From the NCBI GenBank assembly GCA_964418595.1, contig CAYQMF010000026.1:1-61486 (forward strand): a stretch of 61,486 bases of DNA, written 5' to 3'. This DNA comes from CAYQMF01 sp964418595 (GTDB lineage Bacteria > Planctomycetota > UBA1135 > UBA2386). Shown piece by piece: positions 1 to 8,472 of this stretch (within the stretch, counting starts at the first letter, position 1; each line of letters starts with the position of its first letter). Both the position numbers and the translations under genes were made by a program. The notes below the pieces were generated by a model. That model was not told the DNA's origin. It saw only the letters and a program-made list of their open reading frames with translations, and did not search any database.

Positions 1-117
1 GGTGGCTACGGCGGCCGTGGCGGCGGTGGCAGTGGCGGCTACGGCGGTCGCGGCGGCGGGAGCGGCGGCGGCGGCTACGGCGGCGGCGGTGGCGGCGGTG
101 GCCGCGGCGGCTGGTAG
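1..117 (+). CDS. C-terminal tail of a Gly-rich (RGG/YGG) protein, probably an RRM RNA-binding protein (5' end outside window)
   Basis: The first 38 codons of the window, in frame 1, read as Gly with interspersed Tyr, Arg and Ser (GGYGGRGGGG-type units) and end in Arg-Gly-Gly-Trp followed by TAG at 115-117. Bacterial RRM-type RNA-binding proteins of about 90-150 residues commonly end in such a tail, where the RGG and YGG units help bind RNA. The RRM itself would lie upstream of the window, so the assignment rests on the tail alone. Any other Gly-rich surface or nucleic-acid-binding protein would fit. The desaturase frame opens directly after this stop. Confidence 0.55.
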   Translation, partial: GGYGGRGGGGSGGYGGRGGGSGGGGYGGGGGGGGRGGW

Positions 118-198
118 TCGCACCATCCTCACCCGTCTCCCGCGGGCTCGTTTCTCGCGACGGAGAGACATGACTCAGCGCCGACGCACCGACCTGAC

Positions 199-1158
199 GT
201 GATCCGAGCGAACGTGTTGCGCCAGGAGGTGCACTGGGTGAACCTCGCCTTCGTCGTGGTCGCCCACCTCGTGGCGGCGTTCGCCATCGTGTACGTGAGC
301 GTCATCCACTTCTCGTGGGCGACGCTCGCGTTCGGTGCGGTGTGGTCGATCCTGTGCGGGCTCTCGATCACCGCCGGGTACCACCGGCTCTTCGCGCATC
401 GGGCCTACACGGCCTCGCCGATCCTGCGCGCCCTCTACCTCGCGTTCGGCGCGGCCTCCGTGCAGAACTCGGCGCTGTCGTGGTGTGCCGACCATCGTGC
501 CCACCACGCCGACACCGACGCCGACGGTGACCCCTACAACATCAAGCGCGGGTTCTGGTGGGCGCACATCGGCTGGGTCTTCCGCCACCGTGATGGTGGC
601 GTGCTGCTCGGCGGTGTCCGCGATCTCGAAGCGGACCCGCTCGTCCGCTTCCAGCACCGCTTCTATGTCCCGCTCGCCATCCTGTTCGCGGCGGGCCTGC
701 CGCTCGCGATCGGCACGCTGTGGGGTGATCCCATCGGCGCCATGCTCGTGGGCGGCTGGTTGCGCCTCGTGTGGCAGTGGCACGCGACGTTCTCGGTCAA
801 CTCCTTCGCGCACATGATCGGCCGGCAACCATACGGCGCGAACAACTCCGCGCGCGACAGCTTCCTCGTCGCGCTCATCACGCTGGGCGAGGGCTACCAC
901 AACTTCCACCACCGCTTCCAGATCGACTACCGCAACGGCGTGCGCTGGTACCACTTCGATCCCTCGAAGTGGTGGGTGTGGACGGCCGCGCGCCTCGGGC
1001 TCGCCGCCAACCTGCGCCGCGTCCCGGCCGACCGGATCGAGCGGGCCCGCCGCGAGGCCTCGCTCCGCGGCCCCGACGCGAGCTATCCGCGCGGCCGTCG
1101 CGCCAGCGCGACCCCGGCGAGCACGACTGCCGTCCCCACGGCCGTCGACAACGAGTAG
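199..1158 (+). CDS. Acyl-CoA / fatty acid desaturase (stearoyl-CoA desaturase family)
   Basis: A 319-residue membrane di-iron desaturase that introduces a cis double bond into acyl chains, using O2 and an electron donor. All three histidine boxes are present: HRLFAH (62-67), HRAHH (99-103) and HNFHH (234-238). The extra family motif NSFAH (201-205) is also there. Hydrophobic segments at about 13-35, 41-60, 156-175 and 180-192 match the usual four-helix layout. The start is GTG at 199, the first plausible start after the stop of the previous gene in the same frame. Length is normal for the bacterial acyl-CoA desaturase-like branch. The 3' end overlaps the convergent transporter gene by 76 bp. 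Confidence 0.93.
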   Translation: MIRANVLRQEVHWVNLAFVVVAHLVAAFAIVYVSVIHFSWATLAFGAVWSILCGLSITAGYHRLFAHRAYTASPILRALYLAFGAASVQNSALSWCADHRAHHADTDADGDPYNIKRGFWWAHIGWVFRHRDGGVLLGGVRDLEADPLVRFQHRFYVPLAILFAAGLPLAIGTLWGDPIGAMLVGGWLRLVWQWHATFSVNSFAHMIGRQPYGANNSARDSFLVALITLGEGYHNFHHRFQIDYRNGVRWYHFDPSKWWVWTAARLGLAANLRRVPADRIERARREASLRGPDASYPRGRRASATPASTTAVPTAVDNE

Positions 1159-1988
1159 GTCTCGCCGCCGAACGCGGCGCCGAGGCTCAGCGCGACGAGT
1201 GGCGTGAGGTAGGTCATCAACGCCAGCGTGCTCGCGGGGATGTGCCGCATCGACCAGAAGTACAGGGAGAAGGCGAGGCAGGTCCCCACCGCGGCGAGGT
1301 AACCGACGCTGAGCCATGCGCCCGTCGACCACCGCGGCGCAGTGTGCTGTTCGAACAGCAGCGCCACGACCACCAGGATGACGGCGCCCACGAAGAGCCC
1401 GTCGCGCGTCAGCAGCACCGCGCTCACCTGCCGCGCGCGCGCGCGCACGTACGCGTTCGCCACCGCGACCACCATGGGCGAGAGGAGCAGCACGGCGCCC
1501 GCGGTGACGTGCTCCGGCCCCGCTTCGCGCAGGTCGGTCCACATGAGGCTCCCGATCCCGACGAAGCCCACGAGCAGGCCCAGCCATTGCCGCGCGACCA
1601 GTCGCTCCCCAGGCAGCATCACCACCGACACGGCGGCGAGCAGCAGCGGGTAGGCGGCCCACAGCACCGCAGTGATGCCCGACGACAGCGTCATCTCGCT
1701 CCAGTACACGATCGCGTACGACGCGCCGAACTGCAGGCAGCCGGTGATCAGCACGAGGTCAAGCGTGGGGCGCGCGCCGCCTTCGCGGCGGGCCAGAGGC
1801 CGGGCCACCATCGCCATGAGCAGCCAGGCGAGCACGAAGCGCGCCGCCGCCCCGGAGAAGGGCGGCAGGTCGGCCGCGCCCTCCTTGATCACGAGCCACG
1901 TGCTTCCCCACACGAGCGTCATCGTGACGAAAGCGAGCGCGAGCAGGGTGCGGGGCGGGGTGCCGTCATGGGGCGCGGAAGCGGACAT
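1083..1988 (-). CDS. EamA-family (drug/metabolite transporter superfamily) permease
   Basis: A 301-residue integral membrane protein with two EamA repeats, about ten predicted transmembrane helices. The N-terminal repeat carries the typical WGSTW motif just after the first helix (near residue 27), and the second repeat starts near residue 160. Family members export or import small metabolites such as amino acids, but the substrate cannot be read from sequence. The start is ATG at 1988. The 3' end overlaps the convergent desaturase gene by 76 bp, so the last 25 codons of each gene are antisense to one another. Confidence 0.9.
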   Translation of the reverse strand: MSASAPHDGTPPRTLLALAFVTMTLVWGSTWLVIKEGAADLPPFSGAAARFVLAWLLMAMVARPLARREGGARPTLDLVLITGCLQFGASYAIVYWSEMTLSSGITAVLWAAYPLLLAAVSVVMLPGERLVARQWLGLLVGFVGIGSLMWTDLREAGPEHVTAGAVLLLSPMVVAVANAYVRARARQVSAVLLTRDGLFVGAVILVVVALLFEQHTAPRWSTGAWLSVGYLAAVGTCLAFSLYFWSMRHIPASTLALMTYLTPLVALSLGAAFGGETYSLSTAVGTAVVLAGVALARRPRG

Positions 1989-2076
1989 CGAAGCGGCGGG
2001 ACTCTAGCGAGCGCGCGCCGGGTTGCATCCGGCACGGCGCTTCGCCCGACCGCGGCCGCACCGTAAGGTGCGCGCG

Positions 2077-3453
2077 ATGGCTTCGCTCCAGTTCCTCGGC
2101 GCGGCGCGGCACGTCACCGGCAGCCGACATCTCCTGACCGCGAACGGCAAGCGCGTGCTCTTCGAGTGCGGGATGGTCCAGGGCCCGCGCGAGATGAGCA
2201 ACCGCCTCAACCGCGACCTCGGACTCGACGCGACGAGCATCGACGCGGTGGTGCTCAGCCACGCGCACATCGACCACTCGGGCTCGCTGCCCCGCCTCGT
2301 GAAGCTCGGCTTCCGCGGCAGGATCCACTGCACGGAGGCGACCGCCGACCTCATCGAGCTGCTGCTGTACGACTCGGCCGGCCTGCAGGCCCAGGACGCC
2401 GAGCACCTGCGCAAGCGCGGCGTCGAGTTCGAGCCACCCTACGACGGCGCCGACGTCAAGCAGACGCTGAAGCAACTGCACCGGCACGCCTACCACGAGA
2501 CCTTCGACGTCGTCGACGGCGTGACGGTGCAGTTCTTCGACGCTGGCCACATCTTCGGCTCGGCGCAGGAGGTGATCACGGTGCGCGAGGGCAACCGTCG
2601 CGTGCGCATCGGCTTCACCGGCGATCACGGGCGCAAGCACACCTCGATCCTGCGCGACCCGGAGCGCCTGCCGGAGGTCGATGTGCTGATCACCGAGTCG
2701 ACCTACGGCGACCGCCTGCACGAGGAGACGCCGCGCATCAACACGCGCCTGGCAGAGATCGTGCAGGAGGAGCTGCGCGACGGCGGCCGCATCCTGGTGC
2801 CCGCCTTCGCGATCGGCCGCACGCAGAACCTGCTGTTCAGCCTCAACCAGTTGATCGCGCACGGCCGCATCCCGCCGCAGCGCATCTTCATCGACTCACC
2901 GATGGCGGCGCAGGCCACGCGGATCATGGCCCGCTACCCGGAGCTGTACGACCAGGAGACGCGCAACCTCCTCGACTCCGGGCGCGACCCGTTCTTCTTC
3001 GAGGGCGTCCGCTTCGTCGCCGACGTGCAGGAGAGCATCTCCCTCAACGACGTCCGCCAGGGGATCATCATCTCGGCGTCGGGCATGTGCGAAGGCGGGC
3101 GCATCCTCCACCACCTCAAGCGCACCATCGGCCGCCCGGAGGACTGTGTGCTCGCGGTGGGCTACATGGCGCAAGGCACGCTGGGGCGCCGCCTGGTCGA
3201 CGGCGAGACCACCGTGCGGATCTACGGGGAGAGCTACACCGTGCGCTGCAAGGTGCGCAGCCTGCTCGGGCTCTCCGCGCACGCCGACTACAAGGAGCTG
3301 CTCGCCAACCTCGCGCACCTCACCACGAGCGCGCAGAAGGTCTTCGTCGTGCACGGCGAGGAGTCGGCGGCGTTGGCCTTCGCGACGCGCCTGCAGGAAG
3401 CGGGCTTCCGCCACGCCCACGCGCCGGAGCGCGGCGAGACGCACGAGTTGTAG
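2077..3453 (+). CDS. MBL-fold metallo-hydrolase with beta-CASP and RNA-specificity domains (YSH1-like)
   Basis: A 458-residue predicted zinc-dependent RNA nuclease of the beta-CASP group, as in bacterial homologues of CPSF-73. The metallo-beta-lactamase motif HAHIDH is at residues 62-67. FTGDHG and the ESTYGD motif follow, then the beta-CASP stretch PAFAIGRTQ, SASGMCEGG, and finally LSAHAD in the C-terminal RMMBL domain, which supplies the last metal ligand. The reading frame is open from 2023, but ATG at 2077 is preferred. It has an AAGGTG Shine-Dalgarno site at 2065-2070 and gives the canonical N-terminal strand MASLQFLGAARxVTGS. Length is normal for the family. Confidence 0.93.
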   Translation: MASLQFLGAARHVTGSRHLLTANGKRVLFECGMVQGPREMSNRLNRDLGLDATSIDAVVLSHAHIDHSGSLPRLVKLGFRGRIHCTEATADLIELLLYDSAGLQAQDAEHLRKRGVEFEPPYDGADVKQTLKQLHRHAYHETFDVVDGVTVQFFDAGHIFGSAQEVITVREGNRRVRIGFTGDHGRKHTSILRDPERLPEVDVLITESTYGDRLHEETPRINTRLAEIVQEELRDGGRILVPAFAIGRTQNLLFSLNQLIAHGRIPPQRIFIDSPMAAQATRIMARYPELYDQETRNLLDSGRDPFFFEGVRFVADVQESISLNDVRQGIIISASGMCEGGRILHHLKRTIGRPEDCVLAVGYMAQGTLGRRLVDGETTVRIYGESYTVRCKVRSLLGLSAHADYKELLANLAHLTTSAQKVFVVHGEESAALAFATRLQEAGFRHAHAPERGETHEL

Positions 3454-3490
3454 GAGCGTCCGCGAATCACACTGGGCATGCCGGAGGTGG

Positions 3491-4492
3491 TTACGCGCCC
3501 TGGAAGACCCGGAGCAGTTCGACGTCCCGGTCTGCCAGACGCAGGGACACGACGTAGTGACCGCTCTCGACCGCGGCCTGCAACGTGCCGATCGCGACGC
3601 CGTCGGCGAACACGGTCCCGGTCGCGCGCCAGAACGAAGGCTCCACGGCGCGACCGTCCTGGAAGACCACGTCGAGGTGTCCGTCGCGCAGCTCGTAGCT
3701 CACGCCGCCCGCCGTCCAGGTCCCGGCCAGGGTACGCGTTCGCTGCGACACGCTGCGGTTGTGGTGCACGAAGTGGTGTTCGAGATCGTCCTGGACCGTG
3801 GTGCGGACGCCCTGTCCCTCCAGCGTGCCGCGCACCGCCGTGCGACTCCTGAACTCGATGCCGCCGCCGGAAGACTCGAAGTAGATGTCCTCGGCCTCGC
3901 TGATGTCGGCGGTGAACGAGTTGCCTTCGATCACGACCATGCCGCGCAGGCTGCGCGCAACGCTGCGCGCACGCCGTTCCGAGGTGACACGCGCGTCGAG
4001 GACGCCCTCGACGTCCATGCGGACATCGAAGTCGTGGTCGGCCTGGAAGAACGACGCGGCCGCGTTCGAGAAGTCACCGCGCAGAGCGCCAACGCGGTAT
4101 GTCATGGTCTTGCCGTTGCGCGGCACGACGACCAAGCGGTCGGTCGGCGTGGGCTCGTACGTAGCCTCGCCGTTCGCCTGCTGACGCAGGGTGCCGAAGA
4201 CCACGGGTTGCATCTGCGCCGCGCGCCGCGTCGCCTCCGTCACGGCGGCAATGCATGACTGGCCGTAGGCGAGCTGTGTGTCGGACAGGCCTGCGGCCCC
4301 GGTCGCCCCAGCCTGGGCGCCGAGCGCGACGAGGGCATTCCCCCCGCCGCCGCCACCCCCGCCTCCCCCACCGCCACCGCCGCCGCCACCGCCACCGCCG
4401 GCGGGCGCGCCGCCGCCACCGCCCGAGCAGGCGGCGAGGGTCACGGCCAGGAGGAGGGCGAACCCGCCCCGGCCGGCGCGGGGGGAGACCAT
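3491..4492 (-). CDS. Hypothetical lipoprotein with a poly-glycine segment
   Basis: A 333-residue protein of unknown function. The N-terminus MVSPRAGRGG, a hydrophobic stretch and lipobox LAAC predict a lipoprotein signal. An in-frame ATG at 4528 would add 12 residues; 4492 is preferred because it gives a standard signal peptide. After the lipidated Cys come SGGGGG, APA and an uninterrupted run of 20 Gly, a likely flexible spacer. The remaining 280 residues are mixed alpha/beta without a motif I recognise. No catalytic signature is visible. It lies downstream of the sigma factor gene, on the same strand. Confidence 0.75.
   Translation of the reverse strand: MVSPRAGRGGFALLLAVTLAACSGGGGGAPAGGGGGGGGGGGGGGGGGGGGNALVALGAQAGATGAAGLSDTQLAYGQSCIAAVTEATRRAAQMQPVVFGTLRQQANGEATYEPTPTDRLVVVPRNGKTMTYRVGALRGDFSNAAASFFQADHDFDVRMDVEGVLDARVTSERRARSVARSLRGMVVIEGNSFTADISEAEDIYFESSGGGIEFRSRTAVRGTLEGQGVRTTVQDDLEHHFVHHNRSVSQRTRTLAGTWTAGGVSYELRDGHLDVVFQDGRAVEPSFWRATGTVFADGVAIGTLQAAVESGHYVVSLRLADRDVELLRVFQGA
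4340..4399 (-). repeat. Trinucleotide (GGN) microsatellite encoding 20 glycines
   Basis: Twenty consecutive GGN codons on the minus strand (mostly GGC and GGT) encode the poly-Gly spacer of the adjacent lipoprotein. Such tracts are prone to length change by slippage in steps of one codon, so linker length may vary between strains without frameshift. Confidence 0.8.
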
Positions 4493-4590
4493 GGAGACAC
4501 GGGACTCGAGGACGTGGATGGGGTTCATGCCGGAGGGATGGGCGGCGCCGGCCCGGGCGTGACGCGCCTTCCTTCCGAATCGGCGACCGG

Positions 4591-5178
4591 TCAGGTCGAC
4601 CGGCGGTCGAGCGCGATCTCCAGCTTGATCAGGGCGCGCCGGAGCAACTGCCGGCAGGCCTCCTCCGTCTTGCCGAGCTGGGCGGCGATCTCGGCGTGGC
4701 TCAACCCCACGAGCTTCGCCAGCGTGACGATCTCCTTGTGCTCGTCGCTCAGCTCGTCGAAGGCCGCCTCGAACGCCGCCTCGCTCTCCTTGCGGGCCAC
4801 GAGCATGCTCGGCGTGGACACCGTCCCGTACGCATCGAGCAGGCCGCCGCCCTCCGTGTCGCCGGTCGCCGCGGCCTGCTCCCGCCCGACGTCGCGGCGC
4901 TGCGCGTGCCAGTGCCGGTCGCGCGCCACGATCTTGCGCAGGGCTGCCGTGTACAGCCAGTTGCGGAACGCGGCCTCGCCCTGGAACACGAACTTCTCCC
5001 GCTCCTGCAGCACCTCGCGGCACACCGACTGCACGAGGTCACTGCACGACTCACGGGCGCGGATCGCCTGGTTGGCGCGCAGGCGGATGAACGCGCGCAG
5101 GCGCGGCAGGTGCTCTTCCAGCAGTTGCTCCATGGGCGCGGCCCCGTCAGCGCCCCCTGCGTCGGCCGGATGCGTCAT
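4591..5178 (-). CDS. ECF-type sigma-70 family RNA polymerase sigma factor
   Basis: A 195-residue sigma factor with only regions 2 and 4. Region 2 (about 20-95) includes SDLVQSVCREVL and FRNWLYTAALRKI. Region 4 (about 140-190) has the helix-turn-helix LSHAEIAAQLGKTEEACRQ. A polar linker of about 35 residues separates them. The ATG at 5178 is chosen because an AGGTG Shine-Dalgarno site lies five bases upstream. The start is 14 bp downstream of the stop of the giant secreted-protein gene on the same strand, so the two are probably co-transcribed. No anti-sigma factor is visible beside it, which is common in planctomycete ECF families. Confidence 0.88.
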   Translation of the reverse strand: MTHPADAGGADGAAPMEQLLEEHLPRLRAFIRLRANQAIRARESCSDLVQSVCREVLQEREKFVFQGEAAFRNWLYTAALRKIVARDRHWHAQRRDVGREQAAATGDTEGGGLLDAYGTVSTPSMLVARKESEAAFEAAFDELSDEHKEIVTLAKLVGLSHAEIAAQLGKTEEACRQLLRRALIKLEIALDRRST

Positions 5179-5192
5179 CGGTACACCTGTGG

Positions 5193-8100
5193 TCAGCGCA
5201 GGGAAACGTACGGCAGCGCCTCGCCGAGGCGACCCTGCAGGAAAGACGTGTCCAATGTGAGCGCCTGCAGGACCAGCCCATAGCCGGCGACCGACGGCGG
5301 CGCGCCCGGAACCGACACGCTGGTCAGGCCGCTCGCGCCGATGGCACCAGACCACAGCACGTATGCGCGCGGCAGCGGCAGCAACAACGCCATGTCGAAG
5401 GGCAGGAAGGCGGACACGTCCAGCAGGTCGAGTCCGTCGCTCAGCAGCAGGACCGCGGCGTGACCGGCCGTGCCCGTCACCGTCACGGTCCGGGAGCCGC
5501 CGGACGGCCACTGCGTGGTCGACGCCAGGAGTCCCGGCGCGGCGCCGGTCAGCCGCTGCGCCGACGAGGTGCCGTCGGGCACCACCGAGACGGCGGAGCC
5601 GCCCGCGTAGACGAGCCGCGACGACTGCGCCAGCGCGACGGAGTTGAACGAACAGTTCCACGCGTACGTGGTCCCAGCCGTGATTCGCGTCGTGCCCGGG
5701 CACGACACTCGCTCCATGGCCACCTTCGGACACCCCGTGAGCGCGAGGGCCGGCTGCGTGCCGGACGTGACGTAGAGGTCGCGCAGGAGGAGCGGGGCGG
5801 TGACGTTGTTGACCGTGAGCGACGCCTGCGCCGTCAGGTTGGTGAGCGCGACATCGGCGCCCGCGACGTTCTGCACCACGATCGGTCCGGTGACCGTGAC
5901 GAGCGCGACGGAGCCTTCGCCGATGATCCGCACGGCGTTCGTCACGGTGAAGCCACCGTAGCTGCCGGCCTCGACCGCGACGATCGTGCCCGCGGGGGCG
6001 CCGCTGAGCGCGGCGGCGATGTTCGCGTAGCCGTTGGGGCCGACGAAGCGCGTGACGCCCTCGTTGGCCGCGTGCGGCGTGGCGGACGTGCCGGTCTGCG
6101 CGATGCGGACCCACTCCAGGAACGGCGACTGCCGCTGGCGATCGAGACCGTAGGAGTAGGGTGTGCCCGCGAGCAGCCCGTCGTCGACCGGGTAGTAGAA
6201 GCCGGGCCCGGTGGCCGCGAACGGCACGAACCCCGTGCTCGGCAGGCGCACGACCCGGAATGCGGCGGTCTCTTCGACGCCGGTGCGGACCGAGAGCAGG
6301 TTGCGGTGCACGGCGGGGCGGACGGTGAAGTTCGCGATCGACGTGGCGTTGCCGCGCCACGCGATGCGGCTCCCGGGGTCGTCCTCGAAGGCGGCTCCGG
6401 CGCGGTTGCCGCGCGAGTCGACGACGGTGATCGCGCTCCCCGACGTCGTCCTGATGTTGCGGACCGACGCGGTGTCGTCGAAGTCCAGGTCGAAGAGCGT
6501 CGTCGCCGTGCTGCGAGTGAGGTCGAGGAGGACGCCGCCGGCCTGGCCGCGGGTGAAGTGGCCACCCTGGAAGTTCCGATCGTCGGGCGGGCTGCCGAAA
6601 CGCGCGCCACTGCCGATCCGGACGCCTTGGGCGCTCATGCCCTGGATCCTGAACCCGCGCGCGAAGACCTCGCCGTCGATCTGCATCGGACTGTTGGAGC
6701 CGGTGATGACGGCCGGAGAGGCCGGGGTTCCGTCGAGCTCGAGACGACCGGTCGCGGTCACCGCCAGTGAGGTGAGGAAAGGGCCCTGCTGCACGAGATT
6801 GAGCGTTGCTCCACTGCGCAGCTCCAGCGACCGGTCGATGGTCAGTTCGGTGTCGAGCGCTTGCGTGGGGACGACGTCGAGTGTTCCGCCCACGTCGACC
6901 AATACGTCGCCGGAATGCGTCGCGTCGCCCAGAGCAACATGTGCGTGGATCCTCGCCGATCCACGGATGGTGGCCTGGCCGAGCACCGTCCGCGCCATCA
7001 ACCCGGGCATGACCCAATCGTGCATCTCGAACGCGGCACCGGCGGCCACGTCTGCCGAGTAGATCCGGAAGTCGTACGCGCGCGCCGTGCACCCCGTGCC
7101 GACGACGAGCCGATCGATCGACGGGTACCCCTGTGGCTGCGTGTAGTGATCGCACTGGAAGTCGACCTGAACACCGTTGGCAAGGATGACGTCCCCGAGG
7201 TACGTCGGAGGGTTGTCCGACAGCGCAACCACGATCGGGACCGCCGGATTGTCGAGCGGCTCCTCGAACCGGACCACGCTCCGCGTCGGAGCGAAGGTGT
7301 TCGAGGGGCGGATCGTGATCCCGCGGCGGATGTGTATCTGCCCGGGTACCTCGACCCCATCGCACTGCGACGACGAGCGCGCGATCACGGAGTCGGCGCG
7401 CAGGACGTCGCTCGGCCCCCCCGCGAGCCGGACCTGATGTTGGAGGTCCATCGTGCCGCACACGACCGTGCCGAGGATCCGGATGGTCAGCGTCGCCAGA
7501 TCCAGATTGCCACAGCGAAGACTCTGCAGGGTCAGTTCACCACCGCGACCGACGATGGTTCCGGTGACGTTGCCGGAGCTTCCGACGCCAAAGATCACGA
7601 ACTTCGGGCCGAGGCTCGTGACCTCGGTCGAGCCGGAGATCGTGCCCGAGACGCTGAGCCGCGAGTCGGCCGCTGGCTCGAAGCGCGTTCGCCCGCTCAC
7701 GCTTCCGTCCACGGCGTGCGTCGTGCCTCTGAGAACCACGGGTTGCGTCGTAGAGGCGTTGGCGAGACTGCCGGTCCCGGATGTGTCCGCCAACACGCGG
7801 AGGTTGCCGTCGACGATGAAGGGTGCGGTGACGGACGCCGGCACGTTCACCGTCCCTAGCGAGGCGACGGTCAACGCAGCCACGCGCGTCGAACCCTCTA
7901 CCGTGCAGATGCCGTTGGTCACGGTCAGCGTGCCGGACAGCGTGGTCCCAGCGACGAGCGTGACGGTACTCGCCACCACCTCCACCTCGGCGAAGAGTCC
8001 TGAGACGACCGCGTTCGTACTGCCCGCGAGCCGCAACAGTCCAGGGCCCATGACGCCGGAGCCCGGACCCGTGGCAGCGGATCCACGGACATCGAGCCGG

Positions 8101-8357
8101 CCGCCCGCTGCAATGGTCAGTGCCTTTGCCGTCGTGATCGACCCCACGACCAAGGTCTTGCAGGTCGCGGCACCGGAGATCGTCGGGTCGAAGGTGCCGC
8201 CTTGGATCGTCGCGTCCACGGACGCGGTCGGCACTCCCGCACTCCAGTTGGCCGGGTCGTACCAGTTCGTCGAATTGCCCAGCCAGACCGTGCTCTGGGC
8301 AACGAGCGGGGCCGACATGCACGAGACGAGAACGACGCAGGCGAACGACACGCGCAT
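5193..8357 (-). CDS. Giant secreted beta-helix / autotransporter-repeat-like protein
   Basis: A 1054-residue exported protein. The Sec signal peptide (about 1-20) ends LVAQ. The mature start NWYDPANWSAGVPT is typical of large surface proteins with repetitive beta strands. Residues 40-700 are Thr/Val/Gly-rich short beta-strand units. Residues of about 770-960 (GPNGYANIAAAL, then regularly spaced hydrophobic strands) look like a right-handed parallel beta-helix of the pectate-lyase type. The last 90 residues resemble the C-terminal beta domain of many planctomycete surface proteins. No catalytic residues could be assigned. The ATG at 8357 follows an AGGAG site by six bases. The sigma factor gene lies 14 bp downstream. 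Confidence 0.85.
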   Translation of the reverse strand: MRVSFACVVLVSCMSAPLVAQSTVWLGNSTNWYDPANWSAGVPTASVDATIQGGTFDPTISGAATCKTLVVGSITTAKALTIAAGGRLDVRGSAATGPGSGVMGPGLLRLAGSTNAVVSGLFAEVEVVASTVTLVAGTTLSGTLTVTNGICTVEGSTRVAALTVASLGTVNVPASVTAPFIVDGNLRVLADTSGTGSLANASTTQPVVLRGTTHAVDGSVSGRTRFEPAADSRLSVSGTISGSTEVTSLGPKFVIFGVGSSGNVTGTIVGRGGELTLQSLRCGNLDLATLTIRILGTVVCGTMDLQHQVRLAGGPSDVLRADSVIARSSSQCDGVEVPGQIHIRRGITIRPSNTFAPTRSVVRFEEPLDNPAVPIVVALSDNPPTYLGDVILANGVQVDFQCDHYTQPQGYPSIDRLVVGTGCTARAYDFRIYSADVAAGAAFEMHDWVMPGLMARTVLGQATIRGSARIHAHVALGDATHSGDVLVDVGGTLDVVPTQALDTELTIDRSLELRSGATLNLVQQGPFLTSLAVTATGRLELDGTPASPAVITGSNSPMQIDGEVFARGFRIQGMSAQGVRIGSGARFGSPPDDRNFQGGHFTRGQAGGVLLDLTRSTATTLFDLDFDDTASVRNIRTTSGSAITVVDSRGNRAGAAFEDDPGSRIAWRGNATSIANFTVRPAVHRNLLSVRTGVEETAAFRVVRLPSTGFVPFAATGPGFYYPVDDGLLAGTPYSYGLDRQRQSPFLEWVRIAQTGTSATPHAANEGVTRFVGPNGYANIAAALSGAPAGTIVAVEAGSYGGFTVTNAVRIIGEGSVALVTVTGPIVVQNVAGADVALTNLTAQASLTVNNVTAPLLLRDLYVTSGTQPALALTGCPKVAMERVSCPGTTRITAGTTYAWNCSFNSVALAQSSRLVYAGGSAVSVVPDGTSSAQRLTGAAPGLLASTTQWPSGGSRTVTVTGTAGHAAVLLLSDGLDLLDVSAFLPFDMALLLPLPRAYVLWSGAIGASGLTSVSVPGAPPSVAGYGLVLQALTLDTSFLQGRLGEALPYVSLR

Positions 8358-8472
8358 GGACGACTCCTGATGACGAGGCCGGGATCCTAGCAGGAGGGAG
8401 CCCGGCGGTGGGGCCAGGGCGAGCAGGCGGAGCCGGCCGAGCGGAACATGCAGCCGCGGCGCCGCGATTCCG

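Noticed and set aside
175..1662. Long open frame antisense to the desaturase
   Set aside because: Arg/Ala/Gly-rich translation with no motif, typical of the shadow of a real gene in GC-rich DNA; the desaturase carries all histidine boxes.
4340..4430. CRISPR-like or regulatory repeat
   Set aside because: The repetition is explained by glycine codons in the lipoprotein; there are no spacers.
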